Shown piece by piece: positions 12,659 through 23,470 of a stretch of 64,000 nucleotides of DNA (positions are counted from its first letter, which is position 1; every line of letters starts with the position of its first letter). Origin of the DNA: Selaginella moellendorffii (taxonomy: Eukaryota > Streptophyta > Lycopodiopsida > Selaginellales > Selaginellaceae); assembly GCF_000143415.4 (NCBI RefSeq), contig NW_003314264.1, positions 2,329,444-2,393,443 on the forward strand, given 5' to 3'. A program made the translations under genes and the position numbers. The notes below the pieces were generated by a model. It saw only the letters and a program-made list of their open reading frames with translations. It searched no databases and was not told the origin of the DNA.

Positions 12659-13608
12659 GGGTTCTAAAAGTATAGTAAGGAGAGTGTGGGGATTAGAGCC
12701 CAGTGAAGTTAGTTTGGCCAGGAAAGGCTAGTTTAGCCCAGGAAGGCTGTACCCAGGTGTGAGGTGATGAGCTGACCACTAGGAAGACCAAGACTAAAGT
12801 GAATACGGACCGACAAGCGGGGTATCTTGGTGAAGTGTTCAAGAGCTAACTCTAGTTCCCCTGGGAGATCAAATGGTCGATGTTCCCAATCCAAATGTGG
12901 GTGGCACTACCTACTTGGATACCTGGTGTGGCTCAATGGAACCTCGCTCTAAGCCCATGGCTAGAGCACCCAAAGGTAGAAGGCGGGGAGAGTACCCAAG
13001 AGGCTCGCATAGGGTCACGGTGTTCTGAAATATTGTCTCAAAGTCCCAGACTATGGAAAGGAAGAGGAACAATCCTTTGGTGTGGTGACCAAGGATATGG
13101 TCGCGTGGTGAGGAAGTCCCAGAGAACTGTGGAACTTAGTAGTTAAGCTTATGGGCCTTGGTTTAGTGGCAATGTTGGTGAACCCGGCCATGGATAGAAA
13201 GGGAGTTGGTAGGGACCGGACAAGAGATATTGGGGAAGGTTATTCCTCATGTCTGCGGGCATCCTAAAGATGCTAAGGAGTGGATCTAGGATGACCATTC
13301 ATGGACGGATGACTTAGTCTTTAAGAGATGGGACTGTGATGTTGGACCACTAGTGTGACCAAGGTGAATGGGCATAGCCCTAGCGTAACAAGTTGGTATG
13401 TAAGTAGTACTTTGGGGTGTCAATCATGGGATCGGACACGTGGAGCACTTGGACCAAGTGTAAAGGTTGAGTGGCATAGATGCCATCCTTGGGGCTAGCA
13501 AGCCCTAAACCTTGGATTGAACTTATAGAGGTTATGGATGAGACTCCTTCAAATCGTTGAAGGTATGGTTAAATGACTAAAGTAGAATGGAAGATTTAAT
13601 TGCTTACA

Positions 13609-13970
13609 TTACTACTCTAGAGTTAAAGAAGGAGGATATTGTTGCTCTGCCATAAAGATGAATGAATAGAAAAAAAAAAAGTAAAAGAAAAGAAATTTAA
13701 AAAAGCTATAAGGAAAATAAAATATAGATGATGCAAAAGCTAAATCAAAAGCTTAATCCAAGCACTTCTCATGGACAATTAAAGCTGCCCCTCAATTCTA
13801 CCAATATTAGTGCATTGAATATGGAAATGAAATACAAAAATGTGCATATTAATTAATCTAAAAACCCTACTCTATATATAAAAGCAAGTGGTTTGGATTA
13901 AAACTAATCTGACAGCTATTATATGTTAATATTAATATACAACATTGTAGTCATATACTTGGACCTCATA
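13609..13970 (-). mobile_element. 5' LTR and leader of the minus-strand Gypsy copy
   Basis: The reverse complement from 13970 to about 13800 aligns with the LTR at 21202-21410 (TGAGGTCCAAGTATA..., then the conserved GGTTTTTAGA, TTCCATATTC and ATGCAC stretches). Bases 13609-13800 match the untranslated leader of the plus-strand copy, including a TGG-starting possible primer binding site after the LTR. The leader is continuous with 4311 once the family A element is removed. Confidence 0.7.
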
Positions 13971-14607
13971 GTATATAATATTATAAGGAATAAATGGTAA
14001 AAGTTTTGAGAGATTTACATCCAAAAAAATATTAGAATAAAGGTTAACTAAAAGACTAAAAATAAAGTGTAGTAAGTAAATATAAATTTTAATTATAAAA
14101 TAATTTTTTAAAAATATTTTTACATATATATATTTTGTGTGTGTATGTAAATAAAAACTTTCTCCAATTATTTTAGAAGGAAAAGAATGATATCTTAAAA
14201 TGATTAGAAGAAACTTACATATAAGATTGTGAACTAAAACAAATTCAAATCCAATTCAATAAATAAAATATTATTTTGAGAGATATACATATATATTACA
14301 ACAATTTAAGCATATATATGTTTTTTTTTTCATATATTTGACACACTTGCAAAACTTTTGGTGAGGCCACCCCCCAAAACTAGGATCACAAATTACTTAA
14401 TATATCACAATTTGATTTCTTAGAATTTAAATTATTAATGTATTTTTTTAATTTTCATTTATAATCTAGGAAAAGTAATATTTTTAAAATTCTAAAAAGA
14501 ATTAAAAATGCTTGAAAAGTAATTGTCTATGTGTTGCATGTAACGATGCTTGGTTTTGTTGCTTTAATCAATTAGAAGTTTATAATTACTATCATGTATA
14601 TAATTTA
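13971..14607. other. AT-rich spacer between two head-to-head Gypsy 5' LTRs
   Basis: About 640 bp of AT-rich sequence with a few TATATA tracts. I see no gene or recognisable repeat in it. Confidence 0.5.
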
Positions 14608-15054
14608 TAACTAATACTAAGTGTATAACTACGATGCCATATACTAATATTAATGCAGTGGGATTTTGGTAGCCGTCAAATTGGTTTTAATCCAGACCAT
14701 TTGCTCTTGTATATAATCTAGGGTTTTTGGGATAATTGATTCTATATTCCCTTTCCATATTCCATGCACCTATATTAGTAGAGATGAGGGGCATTTTTTA
14801 TTGTCCCTGAGGAGCGATTGAATTTGGGATTTTGGTTTACATTTAACTTTGCATCCTCTAGATCTATCTTTTTCCATTTGCTTTATTTTGTTTTTTCCTT
14901 TTATTTAGATTTAGCTTTTGCATTCCCTTTCCTTCTAACTTTTTTTATTTCTCTTTTTTTTACTCTTTCCTTTTCCTTCATCTTCATAGCGGAGCAATAG
15001 CCTCCTCCTCCTTTGACTTTTGAGTAGTAGTTGGTGCAATTGTTTAATGTTATA

Positions 15055-15582
15055 TGATTGCAATTGAATAACCAAACTCAGTTGATGGCAGCATTTATGG
15101 CACCTAGTACAACTCTTTTTGCTCTTAGTGCTAATCCTCACATTCAGTTGGAATTCTTTCATAAGAATCCTGAAGATGATGTGTATCATTGGTTTAATCA
15201 TTTCATGGTGATTATCACATATCATTCTTGGGATGATGCTCGATGTTAGCATGAGTTTCCCACTTGTCTCTAAGGGACAGCATTACAATAATACAATGGT
15301 TTGAGTGTAGCCACTCGTAAGGATTAGAGTATTCTCCCGAATGTTTTCAAACATGCATTCAAACATGCCAATGATTGTGATGATGTTTTTCAGCAATTAC
15401 ATTGCCTTTGTCAAAAGCCATCTGAGTTAATGATGCAATTTGGCATTTGTTTCCAAAGTTTTTTACTTCATGCAGAGCCAAATATGTCGGAGCGAATCAA
15501 GTTAGGAATGTTGTGGCTAACACTTCATCAAAATTTTGTAGGACTTGTGCATGCACTTGTTCCAACCACCCTTGATGATGCC
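15055..15582 (+). pseudogene. Gypsy gag-like relic (5' part)
   Basis: A conceptual reading from about 15058 gives a gag-like segment with a W-F-F pattern (DVYHWFNHFMV) and then several in-frame stops. It is cut at 15582 by the solo LTR and continues from 17392. The same region exists on the minus strand at 3790-4311. No zinc knuckle was recognised. Confidence 0.6.
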
Positions 15583-17386
15583 TGTGAGACACAAAATCCC
15601 TAGGCCCCAAAGTGGAGCCGGAAGGGCGCCACGTGGTAGTGGCCGAAGCGAAAACCAAACGAGCGTAACACGTTTGGACTAAAAGCTCTGCCTTGAAAGG
15701 TCGAGAGCGGGAGTGGAACCCCTAACAAAGTGCTTGAGGAATGAGCACGAAGCGAGCCATAAGCGAGACTCCAAAAAGGGACCCAAAAAGGACTAACACA
15801 TGACACGTGGAAGTGTCCGAGATGGACCTGAGTTGGAGTCCGAAGTGGAGTCCGAGAAAGACCCCGAGATGGAGTCCGAGGTGGAGTCCGAGGTGGACCC
15901 GAGATGGATCCAAGATTGAGTCTGAGACGGACCCGAGATGGAGTCTGAGATGGACCCGAAATGGACCCGAGATGGAGTCCGAGATGGAGTCCGAGGTGGA
16001 CCGAGACGGAGTCCGAGATGGACCCAAGATGGACCCGAGATGGAGTCCGAGATGGAGTCCGAGGTGGACCGAGACGGAGTCCGAGATGGAGTCCGAGATG
16101 GACCCGAAATGGAGTCCGAGATGGACCCGAGATGGAGTCCGAGATGGACCCGAGATGGACCCGAGATGGAGTCCGAGATGGACCCGAGATGGAGTCCGAG
16201 ATGGAGTCCGAGATGGAGTCCGAGATGGACCCGAGATGGAGTCCGAAGTTGAGACCGAGACCGGGACCAAGACCGGGACCGAGACCGAGACCGAGATCGG
16301 GACCGAGACCAAGACCGAGGCCGACGCCGAGACCGAGCCCGAGTCCGAGTCCGAGTCCGAGTCCGAGTCCGAGTCCGAGTTCGAGTCTGAGAGGGTGAAA
16401 GCCCAAAGCGTTCGTCTCCCAGACCCCGGGGGGTTTGGTGAGCTCCAAAAGTATAGTAGGGGGGAGGACTGCAGTGGAGCCAGTTTGGCCAGGAAAGGCC
16501 AGTTTGGCCCAGGAAGGCCGGACCCAGTGTTGGGTGATGAGCTGCCCACTGGGAAGTCCAAGACTAGAGTGAACACGGACCGACAAGCGGGGTAGCTTGG
16601 TGAAGTGTTCAAGAGTCGGCTCTAGTTCCCCCGGGAGATCGACAAGCCGATGCTCCCAGTCCAAGTGTGGGTGGCACTACCTACTTGGATACCTATCATG
16701 GCTCAACGGAACCTCGCTCTATGCCCATGGCTAGAGCACCTAAAGGCGAAAGGCAGGGAGAGTACCCATGAGGCTTGCGTAAGGCCACGGTGTTCTGAAA
16801 TGTTGTCCCAAAGTCCCAAACGGTGGAAGGGAAAAGGAGTAGGCCTCTAATGCAGTGACCAAGGATACGGTCACATGGTGAGGAAGTCCCAAAGGATAGT
16901 GGGACTTAGCGGTCAGGCCTGCGGGCCTTGATCCAGTGGCAGTGTTGGCGAACACGGCCATAGACTAAAAGGGACTTGGTGGGGACTGGAAAAGAGTTGT
17001 CGGGGAAGGCTATTCCCCATGTCTGCGGGCATCCTAAGGATGCTAAGGAGTAGATCGGGGATGGTCGCTCATGGACAGACGGCCCAATCTTTGAGAGACG
17101 GGATTATGATGCAGGTGGCGTTAGACCACAGGTGTGACCAAGGTGAATGGGCATGGCTTAGCGTAACGGGCTGGTACGTCGGTGGTACCTTGGGGTGTCG
17201 GTCATGGGATCGGACACATGGAGCACTTGGACCAAGTGCAAAGGTTGAGTGGCATGGATGCCATTCTCAGGGCTGGCAAGCCCCAAGTCCTAACTGGGAC
17301 TTATGGAGGTTGTGAATGAGACTCGTCCAAGTGGTCGGAGGTGCAGTTAAGTGACTAAAGTAAAATGGAAAAATTAGTCGCTTACA
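15583..17386 (+). mobile_element. Family A solo LTR with perfect 5-bp target duplication
   Basis: An 1804-bp LTR (TGTGAGACACAAAATCCC to AGTCGCTTACA) is flanked on both sides by ATGCC (15578-15582 and 17387-17391). There is no primer binding site or internal sequence on either side, so this is a solo LTR left by LTR-LTR recombination. The hexamer arrays (15815-16393) are the least mutated of the plus-strand copies, suggesting a young insertion. Long ORFs inside it on both strands (for example 15600-16664 minus and 15807-16595 plus) come from the stop-free arrays. Confidence 0.92.
15815..16393 (+). repeat. LTR-borne tandem arrays in the 15.6-kb solo LTR
   Basis: About 430 bp of GAGATGGAGTCC / GAGATGGACCC units with little variation is followed by GAGACC/GGGACC hexamers and nine or so GAGTCC-type hexamers ending in GAGAGGGTGAAAGCCC. 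Confidence 0.9.
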
Positions 17387-17700
17387 ATGCCCTTCACTTC
17401 GCACAATGTTATGAGACATTGCCTTTTCCACTTCTCGTTGCATGTTTTTCAATTTCACTTCTTATGGAAAATGGTCTTGTTCCAATGGAGGTTAATGTTG
17501 CTACTACTCGAGTTCAATGACAAGGGCGAGGACGTGGTCGTGGCTGTGATGTTTATTATTGGGCATGTGATGACACTTATTGGCGTTGTCGGCGTTTTCT
17601 AGATTAATGGCTTCCATTTCCTAAGTGGAGATATTCGTGTTGCTACAGTGGAAGGTTTGAAAATTGAGATACACCTAAGAAACAAGGAGTCACATGAGTA

Positions 17701-18327
17701 ATGGAGGGACCTTGCATGACTAAATCAGTGACCCATCCATCTTTCTTTTGTGAGTATCATCAAGGGGTTCACTTAGCACTAGTTCATCTAGTGTTTATTT
17801 TCCAAGCTCATTTTTATAACAAGAAGTCTTTTATTATTCTCTCCATGTTGGTTGATATAGGTTCGATTTATAACAAGAAGTCTCCTATTATTCTCTCCAT
17901 GTTAGTTGATATAAGTTTGAATTTATTTTCTATTGCTCGACCTATTGCCATATGTTGCCGTTTACATTTGTATCATGCAGCAGAGCCAATTTTCATTCTT
18001 TATAGTAATGGCTGTACATATGCATATGCGCAGGATGAGGTGGACCTAGTTGTGCGTGTGGGAGATTTTGAGCTTAGGTTGTAGTCATTATGGGTGGTAC
18101 CGAATCAAGCTTTTGACCTCATCCTTGGTATAGATTGGTTAGAGCACAATCATGTCAAGGGTATACTTATTTATATTTCATTCATTCTTCTTACTTTTGT
18201 ACCTTTTTATTCCTCTATTTCTATTACTTTTGTCTCCCCATTACTTCCTCCTATGTTTCTATCTTATTCTGCTCTTCCTTTTTCCAATTCCTTTGACAAT
18301 TTTTGTGTTGCAACGGTTGATTGATTC
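17701..18327 (+). pseudogene. Gypsy protease-region relic
   Basis: Readable segments (17701-18084, 18094-18324) lie between gag and reverse transcriptase. The stretch LILGIDWLEHN near 18121-18150 resembles the segment that follows the retropepsin active site in Gypsy polyproteins. A 20-bp-scale duplication (ATAACAAGAAGTCT at about 17817 and 17869) has shifted the region. No intact active-site D-S/T-G was identified. Confidence 0.5.
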
Positions 18328-19675
18328 ATGAAGGAGTATGCCGATCTCTTTCAATTTGACCTATTGTCTGGGGCTAAGATTGCCACATGTCATCTAATTT
18401 CAACTGGGGATGCTCATTCAATTAAGGTTCCTATTCGCCATCGGTCACCCAAAGAGATCAAGATTTTACCTATAAACATCAAGGAGATATTGGAAAAGGG
18501 TGTTATTCGAAAGTTGTGGAGTCCTTAGGCATGTGAACCTCATCTTTTGATGAAACTTGATAGGAGTATTTTTTTCTGCATTGACTATCATTTGTTAAAC
18601 GAAGTGACAATTTTGGATGTGTACCCTCTTCTTCACATTACTGATCTCTTGAATTGCTTAGGGAAAAGTTGTTGGTTCACCAAGTTAGATCTTGGTTCTG
18701 GGTAGTGACAAGTACCGATAGTTGAAAAAGATATTTTTAATATTGATTTTCATACACCATTTGGTTTGTATGAGTTCTTGGTGATATTGTTTGGTTTAAA
18801 TAATGCTTCAATGACTTTCTAATAGATGATGGATAAAATTCTTTGCGATATGCTAAAGGTGACTATTGACTTCATTGATGATGTTTTGATCCACTTAGAG
18901 GGGATGTGGAAGAAACATATCCATGATGTTCGTAAAGTGTTGGATCAATTATAGGAAGTTGGTTTAAAGTTAAAATAGTTGAAATGCGTGTTTGGGTCCA
19001 AAGACACGACTTATCTTGGGTACCATATTTCTTGTGAGGGTTTGCAAGTTGATTCTAATAAACTTGTGGCTATTATAAAGTTCCCTACTATAAATTATGT
19101 GAATGATATGTAGCGCTTTCTGGGCAAAGTGCAGTATCTCGATTGTTTTGTAGATCATTTTTTTGATCGCACTACACTATTGCGAGCTTTGCTGAAGTCA
19201 TCAATGAGATCTTTCATATAGTTTGCAAGCTGTGAGCAAGTGTTCACGAATCTCAAAAAGCTATTGATGACTCCTCCGGTTTTAGCATATTCTAACTTCA
19301 CTTAACTTTTCATTTTGTGTGTGGATGCTTATGATATTGGTCTTGGAAGTGTGTTGATGCAAGAGAGCTTGAAATTGTTTGGTCAGCACCATCCCATTAC
19401 ATATTTAAGGTGTACATTACAACTAGCAGAGACAAACTATTCCACAATAGAGAAAGAGTATTTAGCAGCAATCTAGGGTTTTGAGAAACTTCATGCATAT
19501 CTACATGGTTCTTAAATGTTACTAAAGGGTGATCATGCTACCGTTACTTCATTATTGAAGTGGAATAACCTAGTTGGTTGTATTGCTCAATGGGTTTTGA
19601 AACTTTATTTATATGATTTTGATATTGTCCATCACTCGAGTAATTCTATAGTTAATATTGATGCCCTTTCTTGAG
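18328..19675 (+). pseudogene. Gypsy reverse transcriptase / RNase H relic
   Basis: The frame beginning at 18328 reads through recognisable RT blocks. These include a block with FTKLDLGSG then two stops where W-W or Y-H would be (18703-18708), the block HTPFGLYEFLVILFGL, and the active-site equivalent FIDDVL at 18871. RNase H-like blocks follow (VDAYDIGLGSVL, then EKEYLA, then HHSSNSIVNIDALS). At least ten in-frame stops are present, nearly all TAG or TAA at positions expected to be Q or W. It is non-functional. Confidence 0.8.
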
Positions 19676-19914
19676 CTCCTCTTCCTTCTTCACTTTCTTC
19701 TCATACTTCTAATGAGCTTATTGTTCCAGCATCTATAGATTTTTTAGATGAGGATTCTGTGCCATTAACGGTTGTTGTACTTGACGTTTAGTGTCTACAA
19801 GGTGTAAAGAAATATTTACCTTCTCTTGATGAAGTTTGCGAAGCTTAAAACATTGAGTTACGGATTCAAAGGCTTTGAGATAGGTTTGAGGATCTTACAT
19901 CATTTGCTGATGAT

Positions 19915-21085
19915 TTGCCATTTCAGCATTTACATTCTCAGTATCACTTTGAAGACGGCTTTCTTTATTTTATGGGGATAGCTCCTGATGATCATTTACG
20001 GTTAGTGGTGCCTTCAATCTTTATTCCACAGTTTTTCCATATCTACCATGATTCATCTGTTCTAAATAGGCATATAAGATATTGTTGTATGACCGAGAAA
20101 CTATACAAGTCTTACTATTGACCAGAGATGTGATGTAATATTACCTAGTATATATGTAGTTGCATTTGGTGCAAAACTTATAATAATCCCCCTTGTGTTG
20201 CGAAAAGATAGTTGGAGTCAATTGCAATTTCTTTTTATTTGAGTTAGTGGTGTTTGATCTTATAGGATCTTTTCTAAGGTCGACTATTGGTAATGAGTAT
20301 ATTATTATTACTTCTGACTACTTAACTTGCTAGGTAGAAGTTTTTGCTAGCACCTATATAAATGTTGTTGGATACTTTCTCCTCAATTGAGTAGTGTTCT
20401 AGCATTTTTGTTCAGAGAAGATTCTTTTGGATAATGGTTTTGCATTTATGATTGAGGCATTTCATGTTTTGACATCTCAATTGGGGATACACCACACTTT
20501 CACAAATGCTTATCATCCACAGTTAAACAGTTTGGTGGAATGACTCATTCAAACATTCAAAAGGATGATCATGAAGTATCTGAACTTTGCATTCTGATTG
20601 GGATGGCTATTTGCCATCTTTTTGCTATGCATATATCACAAGGTGCAAAGTTCTATTAGTGCTTCACTATATAAACTCTTATATGGTCATGATCCAATAT
20701 TACCAATAGAGTTGGGTTTACTTTTGTGATTGCCACGAGCTGCAAATGCTAGGTTATAGGATCAATATTTGACAAGCATTCTTCCACTTGTCTGAGCAAA
20801 ATTTGCCGAACACTTAGCCATATACAAGTGGGACAACAATGGTGTTATAACTTTTGTCATCGTCCATTTATAGAGTACAAAGTGGATGACTTGGTGTTAG
20901 TCTATTTTCCCCATTTTACGGTACGTAGTTTATCTAAAGGGTTCCTTACTTAGTGGAAAGGACCATATCGGGTGTTGCAACAAGTTGAATTGTAAGTTTA
21001 TGAGGTTCAGTATAAAGTCCAGCAAACTAATCCTCCAGAAATTGTGCATATTCAATGGTTGAAACATTTCGTATAAAGGGATCAA
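19915..21085 (+). pseudogene. Gypsy integrase relic
   Basis: Fragments of integrase in shifting frames: an N-terminal His-rich part (19915-20121, containing FFHIYHD), a core fragment near 20490-20530 reading HTFTNAYHPQ, which is the usual T-A-Y-H-P-Q block, and a C-terminal KGPYRVL near 20958, a GPY/F-type module. Many stops and frame changes. Confidence 0.7.
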
Positions 21086-21186
21086 GAACAACTAATACCA
21101 CCTATAGATCCACTAATACCTCTTCCTGATGTTCTTTCAAATCCCGTCCCATCTATAAGAGAACCTTGATGATCTTCTATTACTCC

Positions 21187-21201
21187 AAGAGGAGGGGATA
21201 A
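21187..21201 (+). promoter_or_regulatory. Polypurine tract of the plus-strand Gypsy element
   Basis: AAGAGGAGGGGATAA directly precedes the 3' LTR start TGTGAAGTCC at 21202. Confidence 0.7.
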
Positions 21202-21410
21202 TGTGAAGTCCAAGTGTACACTTAAGATGCCATATATTAATATTAGCATAGTGAGATTTTGGTAGTCGTTAGATTGATTTTAATTAGTGAAATTTTGTAG
21301 CCGTCGGATTGATTTAAATTTAGACCACTCGCTCCTATATATAAGTTAAGGTTTTTAGGCTAATTGATATGCACATTTTCTGTATTCCCTTTCCATATTC
21401 CATACACCCA

Positions 21411-22780
21411 CAAAGATAATTTTATTATATATAAAAACTTATATAGTAGAATAAACTAGAATATACTAGAAAGTGTTTAGAACAGTTTATAAATTATAAA
21501 TAATAAATTATTCTAAATGCATTACATAATAGAATATAATAGAATATCCAAGAATAATCTAAGTATATTCATTACCTTACAGGTTTGCTTAAGCATACCA
21601 AAAATACAAAAAATTTAAAATAGCTAACACTGATTTTGAATGTTTTATAGTTAGATATTACAGATAAATATACTTTTTATAGATTTTAATAAACATCTCA
21701 GCCAGATAAAAAATATCAATGATCCTTTTTATGGCATAGAAATCTTTAAGAAGCTTGTAAGTTTCTTTGTTATTTTGTGTCTCTTCCTATAATTGATCAC
21801 AATTGTATGGATGAAAAACTAAAGGTGAATAAATAATAATAATAATCTTCTGCTCATTGTATATAAAAAAATTTGGTTTGCTTAATAGTATTGTCATTCA
21901 TACTTAGTATTGTTGAATAATCCAATTTATCAATAATTATAAACATGTTTATAAATTATAAATACAAGTTTAATCTAAATGAATAGATAATAGAATTTCC
22001 TAGAATATTCAAGCATATTTTAGGTATATCCACTACCAAAGATATTTTAAATCCCTTTATGCCATAGAAAAGAATAATAAACAATAATAAACCAACCTTT
22101 GTAAATGAAGTTCTTTCTTGTGACTGCATTCGTTTTCAAAATCCAAGAGATGGCACCACACGAGAATGACAGCTCCAGCAATGGCTCCTGGGCTGGAGCC
22201 CTGGTATATATTACGGTTTTTTGAGTGATAAAGTGATTAGTAGAAGAGCATCAAAGAACAATTCCACAGTGCATAGTTTGTTTTTGGTAAAGGGTCTCCA
22301 TGACCATGCTATCAGGATCATGTGTGGACGTACTTGTTTGGTTTTCGTCCCACTTCCTGAGAGAAGCTTGTTGGCAGCTTTTGAGTTTGACAAGAGGGTA
22401 AGTCTCGTTTAGTTAGCGCAGAATATTCGTGGCTTAGCTGGCGCCGTCGTCAATCGCTCAAGCTTTAGCTGCGATGGCGCCCGGGGAGTGGCATTGCCCC
22501 AATCGGCCGACGACGCAATTGTAGCATTGCCGCCATGGTTGGAGCTGTGCCGCCACTGGATCCTTCGCGTCGACTGGCGCCGTGGTTCCCCCGGTAGGGT
22601 AATTGGATGCTGTGGAACGGATCAGGGCGCGGGGTCGGCGAATTCCGCCTGGCCAAGGCCAGCATTGTTGGCATGAGCCGCTAGGTAGGTAGCGAGGGCG
22701 TAGGGATTTAAGTAATCTTTGTGGATCTGTCCGCGGCACTCTAGGGATTTCTCATCCAGATCTACACGGAAGAACAAGGA
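21411..22780. other. Intergenic: AT-rich repeat remnant, then GC-rich 5' flank of the DUF1068 gene
   Basis: Up to about 22140 the sequence is AT-rich and contains a diverged direct repeat (about 21482-21577 and 21940-22035). From about 22440 the base composition changes abruptly to GC-rich. Short ORFs at 22211-22739 overlap on both strands with no recognisable similarity. The segment 22680-22780 is the likely 5' UTR and promoter of the gene starting at 22781. Confidence 0.5.
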
Positions 22781-23470
22781 ATGGCGCAGCAATCTGGGCC
22801 GTCGTCGTCGAGAGTGAAGCTCATGATTTTTTTGCTTGCTCTGGCCCTGGGTATGTACATTGTTGGCCCGCCATTGTATTGGCAGCTCCAGGAAGGCGCT
22901 GCTTCCAGCATCCAGGTGGAGTGCCCGGTTTGTAGCTGCGATTGCTTGACTAGCAACTTGGTGACTGCTGCCGTGTCAAGTAAGTTTCTCCATTTTTCTT
23001 CTTTTATTCTCTTTAACGTTGGGACTGTTTGGTTTTTTCTACAGACTTGGGGAACCTCTCGCTCCTCGGTGAGTCTACTCGTTCTTCCTTTCTTGTGTAC
23101 TCAAGTTGTGTGGGTGGCAGATTGCAGCAGAGACGATCCGGAGATGAGAGAAGAACTGGACAAGAACCGCCTCGAGCTGCTTAACGAGGACCTCAAACTC
23201 CAGGAGATGGTGGCCGAGGATGATCGGCGGCGAGCGGAGATGGCCCTGGTCGATGCGAAGAAGCTCTCGTCTCAGTACCAAAAGGAGGCCGAGAAGTGCA
23301 ATATAGGCATGGAAACAAGCGAGGAAGCCAGGGAGAAGGCCGAGGCAGCACTCGGAGAAATGAGAAAAGTAGCTGCCCTGTGGGAGGAAAGAGCGCGGCG
23401 ACTGGGATGGAAGGACAGCGGCGATGGCGAAGCGAATCCCATGAGACGGCGAGCGCTCAAGTTTCGATAG
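22781..23470 (+). CDS. DUF1068 family membrane/coiled-coil protein
   Basis: Three exons by my reading: 22781-22979, 23045-23068 and 23121-23470, with GT-AG introns of 65 and 52 nt, giving 190 residues. Residues about 11-33 form one hydrophobic segment (IFLLALALGMYIVGPPLYW), a type II signal-anchor with YIVGPPLYW typical of plant DUF1068 proteins. A cysteine cluster (CPVCSCDC) follows, then a conserved acidic/basic coiled coil including AKKLSSQYQKEAEKC and SEEAREKAEAALGEM. The length agrees with the plant family (about 160-200). The tiny 24-nt exon 2 supplies NLGNLSLL and keeps frame. The biochemical role of the family is not known to me. It converges on the SNAP43 gene, 260 bp away stop to stop. 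Confidence 0.85.
   Translation: MAQQSGPSSSRVKLMIFLLALALGMYIVGPPLYWQLQEGAASSIQVECPVCSCDCLTSNLVTAAVSSKFLHFSSFILFNVGTVWFFLQTWGTSRSSVSLLVLPFLCTQVVWVADCSRDDPEMREELDKNRLELLNEDLKLQEMVAEDDRRRAEMALVDAKKLSSQYQKEAEKCNIGMETSEEAREKAEAALGEMRKVAALWEERARRLGWKDSGDGEANPMRRRALKFR

Larger units (their letters stand above)
4312..13608 (+). mobile_element. Family A LTR retrotransposon, copy A-II, nearly complete and non-coding (LARD-like)
   Basis: The copy has a 5' LTR at 4312-5997, a tRNA-Met-type primer binding site at 6001, internal sequence, a purine tract (ATAGGTGGTGGAG) before 10848, and a 3' LTR at 10848-13608. LTR ends are TGTGAG...TTACA. Flanking pentamers CTACT (4307-4311) and TTACT (13609-13613) fit a 5-bp target duplication with one change. 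Sequence before 4312 and after 13609 is contiguous in the Gypsy leader when the element is removed. The internal region has no gag or pol of any length, so the element would depend on enzymes supplied in trans. It carries a further inverted family A fragment and a TRIM LTR (7731 to about 10385). Confidence 0.8.
10848..13608 (+). repeat. 3' LTR of family A copy A-II (contains the assembly gap)
   Basis: It starts TGTGAGGCACAAATCCC and ends AATTGCTTACA. It holds the longest dodecamer array of the plus-strand copies in this element (11085-11615). The sequence breaks at a G-run (about 11667-11683) and resumes after the gap at GGTTCTAAAAGTATAGTA, so the gap falls at the same G-run that varies between copies. 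True LTR length is therefore unknown. Confidence 0.75.
14608..21410 (+). mobile_element. Ty3/Gypsy LTR retrotransposon, plus copy, decayed
   Basis: 5' LTR is about 14608-14772 and 3' LTR 21202-21410; they share GATGCCATATA, GGGATTTTGGTAG-like and TTCCATATTCCAT stretches. The 3' LTR has an internal duplication of about 45 bp around TTTTGTAGCCGTC. A purine tract (AAGAGGAGGGGATA) ends just before 21202. The order gag, reverse transcriptase, RNase H, integrase with a GPY/F-like module places it in Ty3/Gypsy rather than Copia. A family A solo LTR (15583-17386) splits gag. All frames carry stops and it is not autonomous. Confidence 0.85.

Noticed and set aside
11638-12675. A 345-codon ORF
   Set aside because: It is almost entirely N; the frame crosses the assembly gap.
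15600-16664. A 354-residue minus-strand protein and its overlapping partners on both strands
   Set aside because: They are created by stop-free tandem hexamers inside a solo LTR; the peptide is a simple repeat with no domain.
22211-22412. Two overlapping 60-63 codon ORFs on opposite strands
   Set aside because: Short, mutually antisense, no recognisable similarity, and no splice or start context that favours either.
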